Source of the DNA: an uncultured Faecalicoccus sp.
Lineage (GTDB): Bacteria; Bacillota_I; Bacilli_A; Erysipelotrichales; Erysipelotrichaceae
NCBI GenBank assembly: GCA_902497095.1
Contig: CABVDD010000024.1
Span: forward strand, 1-30,012
DNA: 30,012 bases
Direction of reading: 5' to 3'
Numbering within the stretch: position 1 is the first letter of the stretch; each line of letters opens with the position of its first letter. The notes under the pieces are model-generated. The model saw only the letters and a list, made by a program, of their open reading frames with translations. It did not search any database and was not told the origin of the DNA. The position numbers and the translations under genes were made by a program. This document shows positions 1 through 5,368 of the stretch, piece by piece.

Positions 1-72
1 AAAAGTAAAATCAATGAAATTCTTCCAGGTGTGGAATTTACTTTTTCACTTCACGGTAAGCAATATGATTAA
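1..72 (+). CDS. C-terminal end of an unidentified protein (partial)
   Basis: Frame 1 stays open from the window edge to a TAA at 70-72 and encodes a 23-residue tail ending in GKQYD. The stretch PGVEFTFSLHG loosely recalls the last beta strand of histidine-kinase ATPase domains, but it is too short to assign. No clear terminator hairpin follows; the folT promoter begins about 20 bases downstream. The gene body lies left of the window. Confidence 0.45.
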   Translation, partial: KSKINEILPGVEFTFSLHGKQYD

Positions 73-90
73 CATTTTTATGCTTTTATA

Positions 91-118
91 TTGCATATGA
101 TCCAGGTTGCGTTATACT
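91..118 (+). promoter_or_regulatory. folT promoter
   Basis: A -35 box TTGCAT (91-96) and a -10 box TATACT (113-118) are 16 bases apart. The predicted transcript start near 125 is just ahead of the riboswitch aptamer, which supports this assignment. Confidence 0.65.
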
Positions 119-125
119 GTCTATA

Positions 126-224
126 TAGCAGAGTAAAAATATGTGCGTTAAGTGTTTCAGACACGGGGAGTTGGTCTGAAAACGAAAAGGATTCTTGCGA
201 TACATATTTTGCATCCCGCTGTTG
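126..224 (+). promoter_or_regulatory. Tetrahydrofolate (THF) riboswitch aptamer
   Basis: The leader carries the conserved parts of the THF-I class: GAGTA near 131, the block GCGTTAAGTG (145-154), a closed stem TTTCAGAC (155-162) with GTCTGAAA (174-181), a G-rich loop GGGGA (165-169) able to pair with TCCC (214-217) as the pseudoknot, and the 3' block GCATCCCGCTG. The downstream gene is a folate transporter, the usual partner of this riboswitch. Recognition is from memory of the consensus; a covariance search with Rfam THF would settle it. Confidence 0.85.
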
Positions 225-239
225 TAATGGACAAATCAA

Positions 240-273
240 ACCTCTTTTTCCATTGCACGATGGGAAAGGAGGT
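240..273 (+). promoter_or_regulatory. SD-sequestering hairpin (riboswitch expression platform)
   Basis: ACCTC (240-244) plus TTTTCC (246-251) can pair with GGGAAAGGAGGT (262-273), hiding the folT ribosome binding site AGGAGG. This places the riboswitch output at translation initiation. A short T-rich stretch (274-279) follows, so some transcription termination cannot be excluded. Confidence 0.65.
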
Positions 274-281
274 ATTTTTAT

Positions 282-830
282 ATGAATCAATACTTTGTTA
301 TGTTTAAAGAAAATGCGAAATCTCTAAAAGATATTCGCGTGTTGGTAGGCGTTAGCTTATTCTGTGCATTGAATGTTATCATCAACATGTTTTCCATTCA
401 GTTAACGCCAATGTTGAAACTGTCTTTTGGCAGTATTGCCGTAGCCGCCAGCTGTTATTTTTATGGCCCCTACCCTAATATGATAGCTGCTTTTGTTCTA
501 GACACGATCAATTATATGCTTCATCCTGTAGGTCCTTATCAGCCATGGTTCATGCTTAGTTCCGTTATGATTGCCGTACTTTATTCTTTATTTTTCTATA
601 AACAAGAAAAAATCGGTATAGTAAGATGCGCTCTGGCACGACTTTCTGTCATTCTTATCGTAAACTTATTTTTAAATTCATTATGGCTTTCCATGATGTA
701 CGGTAATGCTTTCTGGGTACTTGTCAGTGAACGTATTTTAAAAAACGTTATTATGTTCCCTATTGAATCCTTTGTTTTATTTTTAACGATGAAAATATGT
801 CTTCACATAAAAGATCAGGTAAAGTTTTAA
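282..830 (+). CDS. folT: Folate ECF transporter S component FolT
   Basis: This 182-residue integral membrane protein fits the substrate-binding S component of an energy-coupling factor transporter, which binds folate and docks on a shared EcfAA'T module encoded elsewhere. About six hydrophobic segments are visible. The segment with LNSLWLSMMYG followed by an ERILKNVIMFPIE stretch is typical of the FolT family, and GPYPNMIAAFVLDTINY is typical of S components. Length is normal. The start ATG at 282 follows AAAGGAGG at a good distance. The THF riboswitch in the leader is independent support for a folate substrate. The gene appears monocistronic, ending in a terminator that overlaps its stop codon. 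Confidence 0.88.
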   Translation: MNQYFVMFKENAKSLKDIRVLVGVSLFCALNVIINMFSIQLTPMLKLSFGSIAVAASCYFYGPYPNMIAAFVLDTINYMLHPVGPYQPWFMLSSVMIAVLYSLFFYKQEKIGIVRCALARLSVILIVNLFLNSLWLSMMYGNAFWVLVSERILKNVIMFPIESFVLFLTMKICLHIKDQVKF

Positions 831-845
831 CCTGATTTTTTATTT
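814..845 (+). terminator. folT intrinsic terminator
   Basis: The inverted repeat ATCAGGT (814-820) / ACCTGAT (830-836) is followed by a T-run. The folT stop codon (828-830) lies inside the loop and stem. Confidence 0.8.
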
Positions 846-872
846 TTAGCACTTTTCTCTTTACAGTGCTAA
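846..872 (+). promoter_or_regulatory. CIRCE operator 1 (HrcA site)
   Basis: TTAGCACT (846-853) and AGTGCTAA (865-872) form a perfect inverted repeat with an 11-base gap. This is the CIRCE layout TTAGCACTC-N9-GAGTGCTAA with the innermost pair changed. It covers the hsp20 -35 box. Confidence 0.85.
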
Positions 873-887
873 AAATAGTGTTATAAT
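860..887 (+). promoter_or_regulatory. hsp20 promoter
   Basis: The -35 box TTTACA (860-865) and -10 box TATAAT (882-887) are 16 bases apart, a near-consensus vegetative sigma promoter. It is flanked by two CIRCE elements, so repression by HrcA under non-stress conditions is expected. Confidence 0.85.
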
Positions 888-888
888 A

Positions 889-915
889 TTAGCAGAGTTA
901 GAAATAGAGTGCTAA
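889..915 (+). promoter_or_regulatory. CIRCE operator 2 (HrcA site)
   Basis: TTAGCAGAG (889-897), nine bases, then GAGTGCTAA (907-915). The right arm is a perfect CIRCE half-site; the left arm departs in its last three bases. It sits over the transcript start. Confidence 0.8.
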
Positions 916-957
916 CTCGATAGAATATTCATATCGTTTAATACGGAGGTGATATAT

Positions 958-1374
958 ATGAAATTCTATCCAGGATATAGAGCATTTGATTTGTTTGATG
1001 ATTTGTTTAATGATAACTATACATCGAAAACACCTGCCAATTTATTGAAAACTGATATTACCGAAAAAAATGGATATTATGAATTGAACATGGAAGTACC
1101 AGGCATCAATAAAGAAGATATTCAATTGGAATTAAAAGATGGATATTTGAAAGTCACTGCGACAAGAAATTCAAATAATGAAGAAAAAGATGATCAAGGT
1201 CGCATCGTTCGTCAAGAACGTTTCACAGGATCTTGTTCACGTAGCTTCTATGTAGGAGATAATGTAAAACAACAAGATATCAAAGCCAGCTTTGAAAATG
1301 GTGAATTAAAAATCACTGTACCTACACAAGCTAAAAAAGAAGAGGAAGAAACAAAATACATTCCTATTCTGTAA
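958..1374 (+). CDS. hsp20: Hsp20/alpha-crystallin small heat shock protein
   Basis: A 138-residue ATP-independent holdase chaperone that binds unfolding proteins in the cytoplasm during stress. The alpha-crystallin domain spans roughly residues 30-125, with the signatures MEVPGINKEDIQLEL and FENGELKITVP; the tail ends in IPI, the I-x-I motif used for oligomer assembly. An in-frame GTG exists at 949, but it falls inside the ribosome binding site GGAGGT (945-950), so ATG 958 is the start. Two CIRCE operators around the promoter predict HrcA control. A terminator follows directly, so the gene is monocistronic. Confidence 0.93.
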   Translation: MKFYPGYRAFDLFDDLFNDNYTSKTPANLLKTDITEKNGYYELNMEVPGINKEDIQLELKDGYLKVTATRNSNNEEKDDQGRIVRQERFTGSCSRSFYVGDNVKQQDIKASFENGELKITVPTQAKKEEEETKYIPIL

Positions 1375-1376
1375 TG

Positions 1377-1406
1377 AAGTTCCCGTTCCATATGGGAACT
1401 TTTTTA
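1377..1406 (+). terminator. hsp20 intrinsic terminator
   Basis: AAGTTCCC (1377-1384) pairs with GGGAACTT (1394-1401), followed by a run of T. Confidence 0.88.
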
Positions 1407-1450
1407 TTTCATTTTTATTCATTTGATGGTAGAATATATTTATCTCAATT

Positions 1451-1526
1451 GGTGCGCTGGAGAAATGGTTAACTCACAGCCCTCTCAAGGCTGCATTTAC
1501 GGGTTCGAACCCCGTGCGCACTACCA
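1451..1526 (+). tRNA. tRNA-Glu (anticodon CUC)
   Basis: A complete 76-base cloverleaf. The acceptor GGTGCGC pairs with GCGCACT (first pair G-U), D stem GAG/CTC, anticodon stem CAGCC/GGCTG around loop CTCTCAA (anticodon CTC at positions 34-36), T stem ACGGG/CCCGT around TTCGAAC, discriminator A and an encoded CCA. The anticodon reads GAG. The D arm with GGTTAA and the CTC loop resemble bacterial tRNA-Glu. Many low-GC Gram-positives manage with the UUC anticodon alone, so this is likely an additional isoacceptor. Confidence 0.9.
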
Positions 1527-1534
1527 AAGCTTAT

Positions 1535-1562
1535 AAAGTCCTTTATGTAAAGGACTTTTTAT
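1535..1562 (+). terminator. tRNA-Glu terminator
   Basis: AAAGTCCTTT (1535-1544) / AAAGGACTTT (1549-1558) with a four-base loop and trailing T residues, 8 bases after the tRNA CCA end. Confidence 0.85.
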
Positions 1563-1628
1563 TTTGAATACGAAATTCTGACATAATAAAAAATGCAGCC
1601 ATATAGTGACTGCATTAAATCAAATTCA

Positions 1629-3164
1629 TTATTTTCTGTTTTTATGACGTAACAAAGTAATCATTCCACCTAAGGCAACGCTCATCGTTGCAAAAAGGCC
1701 TGCCAAAGGTGTGGCGACACCAGTATCCACACCTTTGTTTTCCTTCTTTGATTCTTTAGTATCATTGGCCTTGGCTTCATCTTTCTTTTCATCGTTTTTA
1801 TCTTCCAGTGCTTTTACTTTAACAAAAGCTTCAGCATTTTGACCATACTCAACATCAAAAGATAATGAATCTTTATCTTCTACCAGTTTGTAACCTTTAG
1901 GTGCTTTTAAATCAACTGTAAAAGTATGAACCTCTCCTTTTATACCTTCAGCAGTATAGGCTTCATCTTCTCCAACTACTTCATTTGTACCTTCTTTAAC
2001 ATATTTAACAACTAAAGTTGCCGAATCTTGTTCTACTTCATGTGTTTGAATTCTATGTAAAGTAATTGTATACGGATTATTGGCATCAACAAAGAAATCT
2101 CCAGCATTCATTAGTTCATAACCTTCTGGCAATGCTAATTCAGAATAGTTGGCAATTCCATCATCATCCGGATCGACAAAATAGTCGCCTCCACCTAAGT
2201 TATTTCCTTCTTCATCAACAAAAGTTACATTAATAATCGTACCTTCTACTTCTTTCTTTAATGTAATTTTATAGTTTTTATTAGCTTCTACAAAGAAATC
2301 TCCGGTTTCTGTTAAATTATATCCTTCTGGCAATTGTAATTCGCTATAATTTGCCACTCCATCTCCATCTTCATCGACAAAGTAGTCACCACCGCCTAAA
2401 GTTTTTCCACCTGTGCTCTTAAATGTGACATGGATAATCGCACTTGTATTTTTTACAACTTTAGCTTGATAAAAGCCATCTGGCTGTACATTGAAATCTC
2501 CATTTTCGGCTAATTTATAACCTTCTGGTACATATTGATTTAATATTGAAAGATTTTGTACACCTGCAGGTAATGCATAATAGCCACCGCCTACAGCTTT
2601 CCCGTTTGCATCGACAAACTGAATATTAGTAATAACATTTAATACTGTTTTGGTGACATTAACAGGATAAAAACCATCTGGTTGCACATAAAAATCACCT
2701 GTCTGACTCAAGGCATAACCTTCTGGCAAATACTGGTTTAATATAGAATAATTTTGAACTCCTGCAGGTAATGTATAATATCCACCACCAACTGCTTTTC
2801 CATTTTCATCTAAAAACTGGACATTAGCAACCACAGTATTTACTTCTTCACTAGCTTCCTTTGCCCGGACTGTAACTTGAATAATATCAGATGAGCTCAC
2901 TACATTAAAATTATCATCTGATACAAGTTCATACCCTTGTGGAAGAGTCAATTCAGAAAATTGATGAGATCCTTTTGTCAGATTTAAAGTAGTGGAAGAA
3001 ACAATCGTTCCATCTGCTGTAACAAATTCAATTTGTTGAGGAATCTGTTTTTCTTCAACAGCTGGCTGATTTCCTTCAGCATTTGCCACTAATGGCGCTG
3101 CAACTGCAGGAATCATTGTAACTGCAACAAGGCCAGACAATGCAGTCTTAGTTATTTTTTTCAT
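1629..3164 (-). CDS. Secreted repeat-containing surface protein with EF-hand-like loops
   Basis: A 511-residue predicted wall or membrane-attached protein. Residues 1-29 form a signal peptide (KK, hydrophobic core, VANA before E30). A degenerate repeat (about 45-99) is followed by four related repeats of about 66 residues (112-369) with the pattern F-x-D-x-x-G-x-x-x-GGG-[YD]-Y ... LPEGY ... GDFxV. Repeats 3 and 4 contain DxDxDG-type loops at 264-275 and 331-342. Residues 381-451 resemble a MucBP/adhesin-type beta domain, then comes a Lys/Glu/Asp-rich linker. The C-terminus has GVDTG (478-482), a hydrophobic span and RHKNRK, as in sortase substrates but without a canonical LPXTG. The start at 3164 follows AGGAGG closely; an upstream in-frame ATG (3239) lacks an RBS and falls at the -10. 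Ligand unknown; adhesion is inferred. Confidence 0.82.
   Translation of the reverse strand: MKKITKTALSGLVAVTMIPAVAAPLVANAEGNQPAVEEKQIPQQIEFVTADGTIVSSTTLNLTKGSHQFSELTLPQGYELVSDDNFNVVSSSDIIQVTVRAKEASEEVNTVVANVQFLDENGKAVGGGYYTLPAGVQNYSILNQYLPEGYALSQTGDFYVQPDGFYPVNVTKTVLNVITNIQFVDANGKAVGGGYYALPAGVQNLSILNQYVPEGYKLAENGDFNVQPDGFYQAKVVKNTSAIIHVTFKSTGGKTLGGGDYFVDEDGDGVANYSELQLPEGYNLTETGDFFVEANKNYKITLKKEVEGTIINVTFVDEEGNNLGGGDYFVDPDDDGIANYSELALPEGYELMNAGDFFVDANNPYTITLHRIQTHEVEQDSATLVVKYVKEGTNEVVGEDEAYTAEGIKGEVHTFTVDLKAPKGYKLVEDKDSLSFDVEYGQNAEAFVKVKALEDKNDEKKDEAKANDTKESKKENKGVDTGVATPLAGLFATMSVALGGMITLLRHKNRK
2055..2830 (-). repeat. Four tandem repeats of about 198 bp inside the surface protein gene
   Basis: The GGG[YD]Y core recurs at residues 126, 192, 257 and 324, a period of about 66 codons. 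Repeats 1 and 2 are closest to each other (LPAGVQN-x-SILNQY); repeats 3 and 4 form a second pair in which that segment is replaced by a D-rich loop ending ANYSEL. Confidence 0.85.
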
Positions 3165-3243
3165 TATTACACCTCCTAAATTCAGTTTCTTTCTTTGTAC
3201 AAAAAAATAACTTTTTGACCAATATAATTTATTAGTCATATAA

Positions 3244-3273
3244 ATATTACCCCCCCCCGTATAGGAAAGTCAA
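3244..3273 (-). promoter_or_regulatory. Surface protein promoter with G9 tract in the spacer
   Basis: On the minus strand a -35 box TTGACT (3273-3268) and a -10 box TAATAT (3249-3244) are 18 bases apart, and the last nine spacer bases are all G (3258-3250). Slippage in such a tract would change spacer length and so promoter strength, as in known phase-variable promoters of Neisseria. The start codon is 80 bases downstream of the -10 box. Confidence 0.72.
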
Positions 3274-3333
3274 TACTTATGTTATTTTTTTGATATTTTA
3301 AAGAGTTCGTTTTATATTCATTCACAAAATAAA

Positions 3334-3394
3334 AACGCATTCTTTGTAAGAAAGTTCACTTATTCTTTTAAACTTACTACAATTCGAATGCGTT
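3334..3394 (-). terminator. Terminator of the stomatin unit
   Basis: AACGCATTC (3334-3342) pairs with GAATGCGTT (3386-3394); on the minus strand the stem is followed by TTTTTATTTT. The loop is long (about 43 bases) and partly self-complementary, so the structure may be an extended hairpin. Confidence 0.65.
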
Positions 3395-3407
3395 ATTTTA
3401 CTATATT

Positions 3408-4310
3408 TTAGTTTTTTTCTTCGATTGGCGTATTCAACATTTCCGCAAAGATAGATTGACGTGTCGTACTATCCGCTACACAAGTCGGTATAATGATCTT
3501 TGTAGCTTTGCCATCTGCCAATTTTTGTAAAGCATCAAAAGATTTTAACTGCACAACAGCTGTATCAGCCTTGGCTTCTTTTAGACGCTTTAAGCCTTCA
3601 GATTCCGCATTATACGTCAACTCAATAGCTTTCGCTTTTCCTTGTGCAATCGCAATATCCGCATCGCGTTTAGCTTGCGCACGTTTGATCATCGCCTGTG
3701 CTTCTCCATCTGCCTTTTTGATCTCAGACTCTTGAAAAGCTTCTGCCTGCAAGATCTTTTCGCGCTTTTCACGTTCTGCCTTCATCTGCTTTTCCATTGC
3801 GTTTTTTATTTCTGTTGGTGGATCGATATTTTTTAATTCTACCCGGCTTACGTTAATGCCCCAAGGATCAGTGGCTTCATCCAGTATATCTTTTAGTTTT
3901 ACGTTGATCGTATCACGAGAAGTTAAAGCTTCGTCCAAAGTCATATCCCCAATTAAATTACGAAGTGTGGTGGCCGCCAGATTTTCTAAGGCAAATAAAG
4001 GATTGGCAGCACCATAAGCAAACAATTTAGAATCAAAGATCTTAAAATAGACAACGGTATCCACATAAATAGAAACATTGTCTTTTGTGATCACAGATTG
4101 TGGTTCAAAATCAGCACACTGTTCTTTAGACGTTGCCTTACAAGCCACTCTTTCAAAAAATGGAATCAAGAAATGGATTCCTGCACTCCATGTTGTCTTA
4201 TATCTTCCCAAAAACTCAATCACATATTCTTCTGTCTGTGGAACAATACGTACAGTATAAAAAATACAAGCAACAAGAATAATAATCAAAATCGGTATCA
4301 AAATAAACAT
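3408..4310 (-). CDS. SPFH/stomatin-like membrane protein (paraslipin type)
   Basis: A 300-residue Band-7 protein. An N-terminal membrane segment (about 1-20) is followed by the SPFH domain: PQTEEYVIEFLGRYKTTWSAG, then NVSIYVDTVVYFKI, TLRNLIGDMTLDEALTSRD and INVSRVELKNIDPP. From about residue 165 a Lys/Glu/Ala-rich coiled coil runs to 240. Such proteins oligomerise as membrane scaffolds, and some bacterial members work with an NfeD partner or a FtsH protease. No NfeD gene is adjacent; instead an 80-residue membrane protein lies 12 bases upstream, presumably in the same transcript. ATG 4310 follows AAAAGGAG. Family assignment is firm, physiological role is not. Confidence 0.9.
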   Translation of the reverse strand: MFILIPILIIILVACIFYTVRIVPQTEEYVIEFLGRYKTTWSAGIHFLIPFFERVACKATSKEQCADFEPQSVITKDNVSIYVDTVVYFKIFDSKLFAYGAANPLFALENLAATTLRNLIGDMTLDEALTSRDTINVKLKDILDEATDPWGINVSRVELKNIDPPTEIKNAMEKQMKAEREKREKILQAEAFQESEIKKADGEAQAMIKRAQAKRDADIAIAQGKAKAIELTYNAESEGLKRLKEAKADTAVVQLKSFDALQKLADGKATKIIIPTCVADSTTRQSIFAEMLNTPIEEKN

Positions 4311-4322
4311 AGCAGCTCCTTT

Positions 4323-4565
4323 TTACCCCTTTTTCAACACAAAAGCGATCAGAAAGCAAATTACTATCACACCAATAAAAATAATGATTGTCATCATATG
4401 ATTCTTATGTAGCACATTTGGATCTTTACGCCACCTTTGAATCATTGCACGATGCTTAAATACATGATTTCTATACCGCATTTTCTTGGAACTATCATAT
4501 CCATACAACGGCTTACCATTTAAGATCGTTCCTTTATTTTTACTGGCCTCTCCATTTAAATTCAT
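4323..4565 (-). CDS. Small single-span membrane protein upstream of stomatin gene
   Basis: An 80-residue protein I do not recognise. The first 55 residues are polar and strongly basic (Lys/Arg/His-rich, including KKMRYRNHVFKHR). A hydrophobic segment (about 57-77) is followed by KKG. The ATG at 4565 follows AGAGGAAAGCAT. It precedes the stomatin-like gene by 12 bases, suggesting co-expression and perhaps a physical partnership, replacing the NfeD protein that often accompanies SPFH proteins. That role is inference from position only. Confidence 0.72.
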   Translation of the reverse strand: MNLNGEASKNKGTILNGKPLYGYDSSKKMRYRNHVFKHRAMIQRWRKDPNVLHKNHMMTIIIFIGVIVICFLIAFVLKKG

Positions 4566-4663
4566 ATGCTTTCCTCTAACTTTTGCATTATTTTACCGCG
4601 GTATGTATTAAGAGGTTGTATAAATTCCATAGAGCTGCATTAATTTTAAATTAAGAAATTTGT

Positions 4664-5368
4664 TTAATCTTCAACTTTCAACATACGATATCCTACGCCA
4701 ATATGTGTCTGAATATAGCGAGTTTTAGAACCTTTCGGTTCAATCTTTCTTCTTAATGTGGCCATAAAGACACGTAAAGAAGCTACATCGCTTTCCCAAC
4801 ACGTTCCCCAAATAGCTTGAGTAATGTATTTATGTGTCAGTACTTTCCCCATGTTTTGTGATAAAAGACAAAGAAGTTTATACTCGATCGGCGTTAAATG
4901 TAATTCTTCACCTTTTAAATATGCACAACCAGCTGCATAGTCAATATGAAGATCTCCATTTGTAAAACTGGAAGCTTCCATAAAAGAAGCATTTTGTAAT
5001 ATAGAAAGCCTTCTTTGCGTAGCGCGTAATCTTGCCAAAAGCTCTTCTACAGAAAATGGTTTTGTCAGATAATCATCCGCTCCGGCATCTAATGCTTCAA
5101 TTTTATCACTGTCTTCGCTTCGTGCGCTCACGACGATAATAGGCATATTCGACCAGGAACGTACCTTTTTTATAATTTCTACTCCGTCAATATCTGGCAA
5201 GCCTAGATCTAATAAAATCACATCCGGATTATGACTGGAAGCTTCTAATATTGCCTCTTTTCCATTTTTGGCACTTAAATACTGATATCCGTGTGCCTGA
5301 AGTGTAGTCACAATCAAGTTCTTTACGGAAATATCATCTTCTACCACTAATATTTTCATTTTATTCAT
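4664..5368 (-). CDS. kdpE: KdpE-like OmpR-family response regulator
   Basis: A 234-residue response regulator. The receiver domain (about 4-118) has the acidic pair D11/D12, phosphoacceptor D54, S81 and K103. The C-terminal winged helix (about 137-231) contains LTPIEYKLLCLLSQNMGKVLTH and ends in the VGYRM signature. In the KdpE subfamily it would activate potassium-uptake genes when phosphorylated. Its ATG overlaps the stop of the kinase gene in an ATGA arrangement and follows AGGAGG, so translation is probably coupled. No kdpFABC genes lie in the window, so its targets are open. Confidence 0.87.
   Translation of the reverse strand: MNKMKILVVEDDISVKNLIVTTLQAHGYQYLSAKNGKEAILEASSHNPDVILLDLGLPDIDGVEIIKKVRSWSNMPIIVVSARSEDSDKIEALDAGADDYLTKPFSVEELLARLRATQRRLSILQNASFMEASSFTNGDLHIDYAAGCAYLKGEELHLTPIEYKLLCLLSQNMGKVLTHKYITQAIWGTCWESDVASLRVFMATLRRKIEPKGSKTRYIQTHIGVGYRMLKVED

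Noticed and set aside
949..957. GTG start for hsp20 at 949
   Set aside because: It overlaps the ribosome binding site that serves ATG 958.
2055..2830. CRISPR-like spacing of repeats
   Set aside because: The repeats are protein-coding, in frame, about 198 bp apart, with no short identical direct repeats.
3165..3239. Longer start for the surface protein at 3239
   Set aside because: The extra 25 residues lack an RBS and begin at the -10 region; the ATG at 3164 has AGGAGG and a signal peptide.
4594..4603. TACCGCGGTA palindrome upstream of the 80-residue gene
   Set aside because: A ten-base dyad alone is weak; no promoter boxes could be placed around it with confidence.
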